Assembly (NCBI GenBank): GCA_037447655.1
Contig: JBBHKE010000055.1
Coordinates: 1 to 64,000, forward strand
Reading direction: 5' to 3'
Origin: Zygnema cylindricum
Lineage: Eukaryota; Streptophyta; Zygnematophyceae; Zygnematales; Zygnemataceae
Length of the DNA: 64,000 nucleotides
Position numbers and translations under genes: made by a program. The notes under the pieces are model-generated. The model had not been told where the DNA came from, made no database searches, and was given only the letters and a program-made list of their open reading frames with translations. Position 1 is the first letter of the stretch. Every line of letters starts with the position of its first letter. Of this stretch, positions 21,894-33,430 are shown in pieces.

Positions 21894-24800
21894 ATGGCTC
21901 CTCGCCATGGCCGTCTCGCCGGTGCAATACTCTCGTCCGTCAGGAGGTTGAACGGCACCTGTCGTACCCGTGGCTTGAGGAGGTCGCAGGATGTGTGCTT
22001 TCCTGTAGCAGGAAGCTCAGGGTACATGTCCTATGAAGAAAGCCTGGTGAACAGGAATGGAGGTGGTTTTTATGAGGAATCTGAGAATATTTCATCTGTG
22101 AATGGTCCTAGTCCAAGTATCCTGCCACGGGGACAGGAATCCATGGTTACAAAGGGTTTTCTATCACGTTCATGGATGGTACCAGAGAGATGGCAAGCCG
22201 CCTACAGCAACATGTCACGTGTCAACAATCTGGAAACTAGATGGTTTTCTGTTGAAGTTAAAACTGAGCCACCGAAGGATACAGATTCAAAGGAAGATGG
22301 TTCTTCTGCTTCAGGGAATGGAAACGAGTTTTCAGAATATAATGGAAGGCATGACCGAGAAGCTTCAGCCATGGATCCGTTTCGGAGCCCTTTGCCATCA
22401 GAGGCATCTGTTGTTTCAAGTGGCATCAGTGAAGCTCAGAGAGGGCAGGAGGGAGCTCGTAGTGAAAAAGAAGGAGGAAATAGGAGACTGGCAAGGGAAG
22501 TGATGAGGCAAGGGAGTGCTAATGAAAACAAGGGAGAGAAGAAAAAAGGGAAGAAAAAGAATGATTCAATAGAATACAAGTCCTACGCCGTTCACCAAAT
22601 GGATGCTCCCAAACTTTGGGCAGAGATGGATGAGAGGATTCAGAACAGGCAGCACCACTCTATTACAACACGGGAGAAGGAGAGGCTTCTGGAGATTTTT
22701 CGACATTTTAGAGAACGAGGGTAGGATTAACTGTCTCCAACTTTATATGTCATTCAATGAAATTAACTCCTTCCGTAGAGTCTGGAATGGGTTTAGTGGT
22801 TTAAAACCTTCTGGGAAGAGCCTATGGGGAGGCAGCATGATTGTCTAAAATATAATAGATATTTATAATATAGTGACTAGTATTCGCTAAGGTGCTCTGC
22901 TTTCCTCCCTTCTCCCTTTCCCTCTCCCTCTCCTTCTCCCTCCCCATCCTTCTCCCCCTCCTTCTCCCCCTCTCCCTCCCCCTCTCCCTGGCCCTCCTCT
23001 TCCCCGTCCTCCTCTCCCCCCCCCTCCCTGTTTTTTTATCTTTAGATTGGGTTAGAGTATCACATAGGGTGGGCTTGCTTCATGCAGAGAACTCGCTTGA
23101 AAATTTGGGGTCCTAGATCATTTTAAAATAATTGAAATGCGTAAGGGATTGTTGTTATTGCCTTTTTTCTTGGTCCATGGTTCATGTTACCTTGCTTGGT
23201 TCTAAAATGTTTCTTTTGCTTTGTGCATGATCAGGTGGGCAGCTGATCAGGCATTGGCGTTGTATATCAATTCCAAGTTTTTTCCAACTGCCGCTTCACG
23301 ATTCAAGAAGTTTGTCTTTCGCGCAGTAACTCCGGAGCTGAAGGAGTCCCTTCTGTCCTTCAGGAAAATTGGAGCAGCAGAGGAGTATCTGTTTCCTTTG
23401 TTTGCTGAATTTTGTTTCAATGAATTCCCAGCGGAGATCAAGGCCTACAAAGAGCTTGTGACCTCCGCTGACATGACTTTGCCACATACATGGTGAGATG
23501 CTAAGTTCATGTCCTTTTTTTTTTTCACCAGCATTAATTTCTACCGGACTTAAGTAATATGAAACATGTAGAAGTGCCAAACTGGACCTTGTTTGGTCAA
23601 CAATTGGACTCTCAAAAATACATTGAGTTAACTGCATTGGAAAGCAAGGGTGGGCTGAAAGTGTATGATACAGCCACCAACGTGCTTGGCCAGCTTTTAT
23701 ATTGAAGTTATGCTAGTATTGAACGTAGTTTACATATTAATTGTGGTCTGAACTGCACCCCTGTCCACATTATAGCTTCAATAACACATTAGCGTGGATT
23801 TCTGTTCGCTAGCCATATCAGATGTATTTATGTGGGACAAATTTTCAGATCACCTCTGTGTGTGAATTGGTGTGGTTGAAATAATTCTGACTTGACTTTG
23901 TGACATAATGGTTTTTGTTTAGTCAATTATAAGTCTGTCTGCACTCGGGAAATGACGCACATGATAAAGGATGTGTCAATAGTCGCCGTCGCAAGTAAGC
24001 TGTGTGATTGCCAAGACCTTGGCGTTTGTTTTTTATATGCTCAAATTGAGAAAAATAGGAAGGCAAATTGCAGATTTATGGAAAATTTAGACGGAAATTC
24101 TTATTGGAGGCCTGGCAGCTTTAATTTCCGTTATGTCAATTCATTAGTTATGGCAACCTATTCCTTGTTGTCACTTACTTTCTAGTTTCTTAGGTTCCTG
24201 AGGAACTCCAACAACAAAATGAGATGACTGAAAGCGGTTGCTAAGAAAGCCAAACCTGACGAGCATTGTGAAGAAAGGACAAATAGTGCAACATTTGTAT
24301 TTACTTTTGTATCGATTACACGAGACATTTCAGGAAAGGCATGTGTTAGTGTCATTCCTTTTTTCTAATAATGGAAGTGTCAGGACTTTTTTCTTTTTGT
24401 TTTGTTTTTCTTTTTTACTGAATGTGTTTCGTCATATATGTTTACATTTGGTCCTTGATGGTATTGCCGGAAGGCTTTGGCTAGAAAGGCAGTCGACTTA
24501 AACAAGCTTTTGCATGATAGTCTTTGGGTGAGAAGGGTATCCAACAATGTTAGATTGCTAAAGTACATCCAGTATGTAAGTTGGTCGTTTTTTTGGATTG
24601 TGCATTATGTAAGAATGTGTGCAGCGGGTACAGAATGCTAGAACAGAATGGAGGAATGGTGTTGCTAACCGCTGGAACAAGCTACTTCCTCACATGGTTT
24701 AAACAAGAAACCACAATAAATGTTTTATGGGTTATTATTGTTTTTTTCATGATAAACCCTGAATTTGTTTCTATAAATTCTAAACATATTAAAATTAGGC

Positions 24801-27800
24801 CTACATGTTCACCACATAATGTGAGTTAATGTTGAACACACTGTTCCTGAACGAAGTGTACTAACAAATAGCATGGAGTACAATTACACTCCGACAACCC
24901 CATACTCATTCCATACTTCTTTTTCTGTTGCGCATAAAAATACGATTTTAGACTTTTTAACAAAAGTATTAATGATGTGGGCACCCTATGGATTCTTGTG
25001 GATAGGTACCCCTTTGCACGTGCCATGAAACGGAAAGTCATTTATCATCGAGGTCCAACTAATAGTGGAAAAACATACACTGCTCTTCAACGTTTGAGAC
25101 AGGGACGTTCAGGTGTTTACTGTGGGCCTCTTCGTCTTTTAGCAATGGAGGTACGCCAGTGTTAATCTGCATTTACCCATGACAAAAGTGTTGTTACTAT
25201 TGCAAATTATTTCCAGTGCCCAGATCATCAGCTTCCAAAAAAGTCTGGTTACAAAGGGGACATATAATTGTGATAGCCTAATTGAGAAAGGCTGAGGGTT
25301 GAAGCCCTTTTTTGAACTGTTCTGTCCTTTGTTATGTCAATTACTGCTCTGACTTGGAATCGGCAATCGGAACTTTTGCTTGTGACAGGTCTATGACACA
25401 TTGAACACCGAGGGTGTGTATTGTAATCTAATAACGGGTCAAGAGAAAAAAATCATGCCATTTGCTGATCATACAGCTTGCACAATTGAAATGGCAAATT
25501 TGATGCAGTCTTATGAGGTGGCAGTAATTGACGAAATCCAGGTGAGATATTGGTCAACTTTCTATTCAAGAGCCTCTTGAAAGTGTCCTTTTTTCAATTT
25601 TAAAATTGCGACTTCTAGTCAGTAAATGCCTTTTTATCTCTCCTAACGTAATTATGCCCTGAAAGGTTTTCAGTTATGCCAGCGATAAATGGAGGCATAC
25701 AGAAAAAGATTCATGTTTTACAGGAGGTGGCAGGGTGTCTCTGAGCTTTTTGGACTGAAAACTAGACACTATACTGATTAGTAAATTTGTAGATGGGAAA
25801 TCTCATCCTGAATTAATTTTTATGGTTCTCTGATAGGCTTTCTCTGCCTGTGGGTTATCATTTGTAACTGTGATAATGTCTGTAACTTTAGATTCGTTGA
25901 TGTACAACAAAGGCGGTTGTTTTGTCTCCTTTCTCGCATGACAAAGTATATGGGTCCCGATGTTGTCCTGTCCCTTTTCGAAGGCACGAGTCTTCTCTTT
26001 CCATTGGGCACTTGAAGGGAGGGCCCTGGCCTTGTACTCGGGTACTCAAAGGATTTTATGCTGTTTACCCAGCAATTGTGGTCGTCAAACTTGTATAAAT
26101 GGGGCTATTTGTATGAATTAGGCGATATTTCAAGATGATGGGAAAGTTTATCCCCTGTATGTACAAAAAGGTTTGACGTCCAACGTATTGTAAAGACATG
26201 ACGCCATATATGCTGATGTGAATCCGGAGGGTATTTTTCCGTCTCGCAAGTGTGGCGTCTCTACTTTTGAGGGTGTTTCTTTCACCTTAAGTAGTGCAGT
26301 TGTAAATTCCTGTTTGGTTTGTGGAATTTGCGAGTTTTTGAGTTCGGTTCAAAAAACATCGAAATTGTTCTGATTGTGAAGTTTTTGGTTCGTTCCATTT
26401 GTCTAATGGTTCACAGTTTAAAAACCTGCACGGTTTTTGCAGGATTAAAACAGGAAATGTACCGTTTTTCTGATGACATTGTCCAAGTCCAGTTATCATT
26501 TTTGTTTTGACATAAGGTATTATACAGCTCGTAAAGATACAAGCTTGGGTGGGTGATATGATGTCTACTTTGGCCTCCATAAATCACTGATTTTTTTGCA
26601 GTCAGGTTCAAGCTCTCCGACATTGAATTGGACCAGATTGAACTGGGTTGGTTCAAATGTAACAGGAAATTTATGCAGGGGCTTATTGTTCTGTCATGAA
26701 TGGAGCTTCATGCTCTTCACAGCTAATTATTTATTCATCTGGCCCATTCTTAAAGGAATTTGTCCACTTGAGTTCACAATAATAGTTGCCGTTTTTTGCA
26801 AGTTTCATGTTTTTTTTTTTTTAGTTATTATGCAACTATCATAAATTCACATTGTTGTGTGAAGCACCCCACTCACTTCACAGGAGTGGCCACCATCATG
26901 TAAATATCTTTTCCTATTGCCCAACTTCTCGAGAGGGGTCATCGTGACTGTAGCGCCTCCCGCTACAGCTTATCTTTCCTTTTCTTCGCTTTTGGTTTGC
27001 AGATGATCACAGATGAGTACAGAGGGTGGGCATGGACTCGTGCATTTCTTGGATTACAAGCTGAGGAAGTCCATGTTTGCGGCGATTCAAGCGCTCTTCC
27101 TCTCTTACAGACATTGTGTGCGTCCACAGGAGATGATTTTCAGGACTTCGAATATGAGCGATTTAAGCCGTTAAAGGTGGATCCGGTAAGGTGCACTCAC
27201 CACTTTTGCTTAACTATAGACCTACTTATAGACGAGATAATCCCAACTTTGTCCGTACATGGATCCTTTCTTTTTTCGAGCTGAAAACTGAAGTTTTAGA
27301 TGAAATTGCCGGAAGTTTGACGGTGTTCGTGGGTTGATTTGTTGTGAACAGCGGTCGCTTGAGGGTGATTTCCGAAATGTTCAAGCGGGTGACTGCATTG
27401 TGGCCTTCTCCCGACGAGAAATTTTTGAGATCAAGGTCTGTCTGGATAATCCTATTTTTGGGAACTTTTTGAGGGGATTTTGTAGTCTTTAGTACTTACT
27501 ATGGTTTTCCTTCTGGAGTTGCTCCAAGGCAGAAGCTGTGCACATCCTTAGTTGCAGCATGTCCAGATATCTTCCAGGTTAGTTATCAAGACGCTGCTTT
27601 CATGTGCTCTCAGGGGCAACTATTTTTAGTATTCCACATCAATTAATGACTTACTGATGAGAATGATGTCGTCTTAAATTCTTGTTGTGTTTGCCGTAGA
27701 TGTCCTAAATTTGTAAATATTGCTTGCATGGTGCAAGGGAACGAGCTTCATTAATTCTTGTTTTTGTGGTTTTTGAGCTGGGCTTTCAGCGGCAAGTTGA

Positions 27801-30800
27801 AACTATGTCCCGACATCGTTGTTGTGTGGTTTATGGAGCTCTCCCGCCTGAGACGCGGCGACAACAGGCAAAGCTTTTCAATGAACCAAGCAGTGGGTAT
27901 GAAGTTTTGGTTGCATCAGATGCAGTTGGGATGGGATTAAACCTTAATATACGACGAGTGGTCTTCTATGCGTTACAAAAATTCAATGGAGAGGAAAAGG
28001 CACTTATCCCAGCACCCATGGTACGGTGTCCAGTTGTGCTAAAAATAAATAAAAATGTGTAAAAGACAAATTGGAATGTTAAGTATATGCTGTTTTTAAT
28101 CTTGAATGCTGAGTCTGTTAGGCGTTTACTACAGTGGTTTTGTTATTGCTAGCGGAAGTGTGACTAGCTCTTGGGTTTGTTGTGGTGTCTATGTAGGCTG
28201 CTGAACAACATTTATATGTATGTCTTTTTATTTTATGACCATTGAATTCTATGCTGGAAACTGTCCCACCTCATGTACCTAAAAGCCTTAGAAAAGCCTG
28301 AAATTGACAGAAGATTTGTCTGGCCAAGTGTGTTAATTCTGAGCTTTATCAGACGATCATGTTCTGTTTGCAAATTTGTGTGGAAAGATCAGTTTGGAGT
28401 GCCAACAAGGTGTATAATTGAAAACTTGTGTCATCATTCATTCATGCAGGTGAAACAAATTGCAGGTAGAGCCGGTCGTAGGGGAAGCCTGTATCCAGAG
28501 GGAATTGCAACAAGTTTTTATTCTCAGGATGTAGTTCATTTAATTAACGGCCTTCAACAACCTGTGGAACCTCTTCAAGGGATTGAAACCCTTTGGAGGT
28601 GAAGGACTGGAAGGATGGAGGGAGGGAGGGAGGGGTGGTGGTGGAAGGGGACAGGCTTTAAATGATGAAAGTAACGGCATTTGTTTCCTTCTGTGTCAAG
28701 TTGGTTTTCCTTTGTCACAGGACTCCTCACCTGCATCTGATGCAATGAAGAGTAGAGGTTGAGGCATAGCTACTCTGGAAGTATTTTACAGAACGGTTCT
28801 TAGGAATATCTCATTTAAGGCTATTGTCGTTCTCACAGGTGGAGCTTTTCGCAAGTCAACTGCCAGATGTCTCATTTGCCCAGCTTTTGGATAGGTGCAA
28901 TTTCCAACTCATTTAAGAAATGCTTTTTTTTATTGTTATTGGTGGTATGCTTTTTGATGGCTTTTTGGGCTTTATTTTTTGTACGGAGCTTATTGCCATC
29001 GGTGCTCGGTTGTGTGCAATCCATTGTTATGGAATCTGAAAATGTGAGGGTTTGTTTCTAGTTTTTCCAGTGACATGTTCAACTTGGATCCACCTGTTAT
29101 ATGTCATCAGAAAACTGCTCCTGCGGTAGTTTGTAGTTTATGCTACAACAGATGATCTGCAAGACTGGTTGAATGGCTGTTGTTCAATGTGGTCGATGGT
29201 TTATGAATGTTTCAATTCACTTTTCAACAAGGGTGACTTAGTTACCAGCCAATTTCATCTTATAACATAATAGCCAAGCTTGTTTTTAATGTTTGGATTT
29301 GGGTCTTCATACATTACCAGTGCAGATCTGGGATAGAGTGAACCTCGTGATATGTAGTCATGTGGTTCACTAGTATTAGTGTGGACCATAATGTGTCTGT
29401 ATCATGGCATCCTAGAGATAAATGCTTAGTAGAAAACATGAGTTAGTGCTAGAGTTGCTTGATTTGTGAGAATACCAGATGTTTGAAACTTGGATGAATG
29501 TTTTGAAGTATCTTCGGCAACTGAAACCTATTAACAGGCACCATTACAAAAGTGGTGATTGTTGTACAAATATGTGCTATAAGCTTTTGTTGAAAGACAA
29601 TCTTGGAATTGTAGGTTTGTGGAGACTTCTCGTGTGGACGGGGCCTATTTTCTTTGTAAAACCGACAACTTGCGGGTAAGTTGTAGCTGACTAGAAATCG
29701 TAAAAGCAGAAAAATCCACTTTAACTAGGTTACCATTATTTACTTATTTATTTGTTTATTTCAGCTTCTGCTACTATGGTCATTTGGCTGTTGACTATGG
29801 TCATTGCGGACTTTCCTTAGATGCATTCGTGCACCCTTGCAATAATTGGAATCTGACCTGCCAGTGTATTTCTCAAAACAGAGACTGGCAAATATGCTGG
29901 AGAAGGTTCCAGGATTGTCATTGGAGGATCGTTTTAAGTTCTGTTTTGCTCCAGCAAATTCTCGTGATCCAGAAGCTATGGCTGCCCTGCTAAGGTTCGC
30001 GCAAGCTTACGCTGCAAGGGAAGCTGCCCAGCTATCCATGGCGTCTCCTACTGGACCTGCTGCAGATGATTTGGGGCTGATGAACCTTGAGACTAAGCAC
30101 CAGGTAAGCAAAAGGGGAAAAAAACTTTAAAGATGTCGATTAGATATGGTAAAATCTTGTGCTTGAGGATCGCTCTTAAGGGATTGTGTGTCTAAACAGG
30201 GAATTAAAAGAAAGGAAACTGGATGGGGAAATCAGCGAGGAAAAATGTAACTGGACAGGATGAAAATTGATATTCTTCACATGTTTGATATTTTGGAAGG
30301 AAAAGATCCAAAGATATTGCCGGTCTTTGTTGAGGCACAATGTTCTTTGCCTTATTGTGTAGGAGCTGTTCAAATTCCGCAGAAGCATGGTTTGTCCATC
30401 CTTTGTCATAAATTGGTAGACTTTTATGTGCTGCTCAGTTCTTGTTGGGTGCATTGGGATTTTTTATTTGCAGGTGGCATCCATGTATATGTGGCTGTCC
30501 CAACACTTTCCGGAAGGTGCTTTTCCTCAAGGAGCTATGGCGGAGCTACTAGCTTCAGAAATTGCAGAGCTTTTGCAGGCAAGTCTTGCAAAACCATCTC
30601 GACGGTCTCGACTAAAACCTCCGACAGAAACTGGTCCAAGGTGGAGGCAGGGAGATTCTGCACCTTCAGAGTCTTTCAGAAATGGTTTGGAACAACATGT
30701 TGATTCCAGAAAAGCATATGATGGGCTACCTTTAGTTAGGAGACGGTTGGAAGCTGGACCAAGTGTCACTTCAATGACTGGGCGTGATTACAGTAGCAGT

Positions 30801-30959
30801 AGTAGGTCAGTTTCAGACGGTAATCAGACTGCCTGTGAGAATGATGCATTGCTATTGAGAGAACATTGCGGAGGAAATGGGGAAGGGGGAAGTCAGGAAA
30901 TGGAGAAGGAAAATATACCACTTACTGTCAGCAATAATGCCATTCTCTCATCCGTGTAA
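21894..30959 (+). CDS. SUV3: SUV3-type DExH-box RNA helicase, putative organellar
   Basis: Twelve exons: 21894-22720, 23235-23492, 25006-25150, 25389-25541, 27003-27185, 27352-27435, 27790-28020, 28450-28598, 28839-28894, 29615-29675, 29882-30103, 30474-30959 (about 951 aa). The start GCCATGG was chosen for its context; the next 35 residues are Arg-rich with no acidic residue, like an organelle presequence. Walker A is GPTNSGKT (378-385) and the DExH box DEIQ (458-461). [11 protein letters not shown] (593-603) and [10 protein letters not shown] (630-639) form the second helicase half. The C-terminal SUV3 segments [34 protein letters not shown] and [10 protein letters not shown] follow. SUV3 unwinds dsRNA for the mitochondrial degradosome. 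Exon 8 as drawn ends in phase 2, whereas exon 9 reads correctly in phase 0, so one frame step is unresolved near 28575-28600. The N-terminal 270 residues are poorly conserved in type and Ser/Glu/Lys-rich. Confidence 0.9.
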
Positions 30960-31136
30960 GGCATTGTTGTCATTTGTTATAACAAAAGTGCCTTTCAAGC
31001 ATGTTGTTGCACACACAATGGGTACACCCGTTGGAAAATGATGTCAAAGAGAGAATTGGTTGCTGAATTTGGATTTCGGAAGTTCCTCTTCTTTATTTCC
31101 TATTGACTGGTTTTGGTTATTTTGGTTTCAAGAATG

Positions 31137-31142
31137 AATAAA
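31137..31142 (+). promoter_or_regulatory. Candidate poly(A) signal of SUV3
   Basis: AATAAA 178 nt after the SUV3 stop. The next 900 bp (31150-32000) are AT-rich with no gene visible. Confidence 0.45.
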
Positions 31143-32119
31143 GGCAAATGAAATTTTATGAAAAGTCTGATGCAGTATCTTATGTTGGAATGGTATACAG
31201 TTCAAGCTCTGAAATGCGATAATGTGTTCCAAATATCAATCTCTCGTGAATTTTTGGCTCAGATAAATTAAAAATCGGTTGAAAGTTCTATAGGAATGAA
31301 ATTGTAATATGTGACTACAGTTAATGACCACACAAAAGTAGACCGTAGTTCAGTTTTGTACAAAGTGACTGATGGAGGCTGAGCAGCATATTATCACATT
31401 GGTTTATCATTCTGTATTGTCTATGTTACCACGATGTCGATTGTACAAAATATCATGATATCTGCAGGTTTTTCCTTTTTGAGCTTCTAGGTGATGGTTG
31501 CAGAAATATTGACGTTTTCTCAAGGGGGAAAAGTGTTGAAACCAAGCTTTTTTGCTCTCTGGGTTTGGGAGTCAATTATTTTGGTCTGGAGACTTGAGGA
31601 CCAATTTTATTCTTGCGAGTTATGCGAGTTATGGTGTTAGTCAATCATGTAGTGTGGAAAAGGTCAATTCAGCAAAAGTTACATCTGATCAACGTGATGT
31701 AACCACATTATGGAGTGGATTGACATAGGATAGTATCGTAACGAATTGATAACCGGTGATTGCTATTAAACAGGTAAGACTCCCACCTTCCAAGTGGTGG
31801 TTTGTTATATGTTTGTGCATGGAGAACAGATGTCTTCAGTGACAATAACGATACAATGTACTTCCAAATGGTGTGTGGAGTTACCTTTTTTTATCTTCAT
31901 GATATATTGGAAGTTGAATTTCTGAATGAATTCTGCAGCAGCTTTTACTGAAAATATGAATAAAAAATTTAGCCATTGTAATTAAATGTTGTCATAAATT
32001 CATCGTGGACTCCTCACTCTCTTCGTTTATCAAAGAGCAAATTGTTTTCTCCTATAAATGCACCCCCTACCACTCCCCCCTTACATTATCTCCTGGCACG
32101 CTGTTCATTTGCCGGAGAG

Positions 32120-32300
32120 GGCACATAATTCTCTCTTCCCGAGCGTTTGCGGGTCCAACCTCATGTTTTTCCTTGTGGGTCCTTGTTTTATCACCTCGCG
32201 GGGGCGCTAGTGGGGCTCGTGAGACTATGGCTAGATGTAGGAGACTTCTTCGAGGTGATTGGAAAGCCCTCATGCTGAGCACGGGGATCAGATATCTAGT
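32120..32300 (+). pseudogene. Retroelement 5' coding fragment
   Basis: The frame contains WVLVLSPRGGASGARE and ARCRRLLRGDW, matching WVLVLPPSGGANGVRE and ARCERFFFGDL in the 2.2-3.9 kb remnant. Orientation here is plus. No RT core follows, so this is an isolated fragment. Confidence 0.6.
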
Positions 32301-32578
32301 GTTTTCCACCCCATTGTCCCCCAGCTCCTTCGGATGCCCTTCCCTTTCATAACGTGTCCATTTTGGCCGAGGTTAATAAAGGACGTGAAAATGATGTTTA
32401 AATACAGTTACACTAAACTTTTTGAAAGGCGGAGTGTTTAAGTGCTGTAAACGGCCACAAACTGACAGCTACAAGTTGCGGTCGGCATTGAATAGTTTTG
32501 GAACTTTTACAAACTGAACGATATATAAGCAGTGATGGGTTTTTGATGCCTAACCTTAAAAATCTTTTCATAGCTTTG

Positions 32579-32634
32579 ACACACACACACACACACACAC
32601 GCATGCACGCACGCACACACACACACACACACAC
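32579..32634. repeat. CA microsatellite
   Basis: About 55 bp of (CA)n interrupted by gcatgcacgcacg. It directly abuts the left end of the long-TIR element. Confidence 0.95.
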
Positions 32635-32670
32635 AAATGATAAGCGCATGCGTCATTGCGCTTATCATTT
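32635..32670. other. Perfect 14-bp hairpin at the left tip of element D
   Basis: AAATGATAAGCGCA, then an 8-nt loop, then its exact reverse complement TGCGCTTATCATTT. The right terminus of the element has only one arm of this hairpin. Confidence 0.85.
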
Positions 32671-33259
32671 CGGTTGGGCCCAAGCGTTTTTGTTGGCCTG
32701 TACTAAATTGTATAATAGAAAAATTTTGGTAGGGATTTGACGGTCAATCTGTTGACTATCTTTAACCCTTTAAAAAAATGCAAACAAACGGGTTAGGTTT
32801 TTGCGACGCTTGTTAGCGTTGGCCGTCAAGTGAAAACAACAATCGACTCGACCGTCCAAATGTTACGCTTCTTAAACTGTAAGCACCACATGTAAACAAC
32901 TATGTTGGGCCCAAGCCACGTTGAATCCTGGTAGAGAAGCTTCTCTCTCTCGATTTCCATGAGGAGAGCGAGAGGAGTAACATTCTCTCATTCAATCTCC
33001 TTATTTTGTCTCTCACCCTCCTTAAAACCTCAAACAAATGAAAGGGAGATGGTAGGGAGAGAGGGGAAAAGGAAGAGGGAGAGGGACAAAGGGAGAGGTA
33101 GATAACGCGGGAGAGGTAGAGCAAGGGCAGCCTCCTTCCTCTCTCTCCCTCTCCCCTCTTCCCTTTCTTTCCCTCTCTCACTTGAGCTCCCCGTTCCTCT
33201 CCCTCCCACTTTCCCCCTCTAAAAAATCCAATAGAGCAAGAGAGCAGAGAAAGAGGGAG

Positions 33260-33430
33260 AGGAAGGGGTGAGGAAGATGTAAATGGAGAGGGAAAAGGAG
33301 AGGGAGAGGGAGAGGGAGAGAGAGAGGGAGAGGGAGAGGGAAAGGGAGAGGGATAGGGATAGAGAGAGAGAGAGGGATAGGGATAGGGATAGGGAGAGGG
33401 AGAGATGGAAAAGGAGAGGGAGAGAGAGTG
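33260..33430. repeat. GGGAGA-type purine tract
   Basis: Tandem gagagg, gatagg and aaggag units. The homologous tract in the second copy (39260-39400) is about 70 bp shorter, so the array differs in length between copies. Confidence 0.9.

Noticed and set aside
26948-26968. Hairpin CTGTAGCG..CGCTACAG before SUV3 exon 5
   Set aside because: Only 8-bp arms; such short hairpins are expected by chance and no link to splicing is evident.
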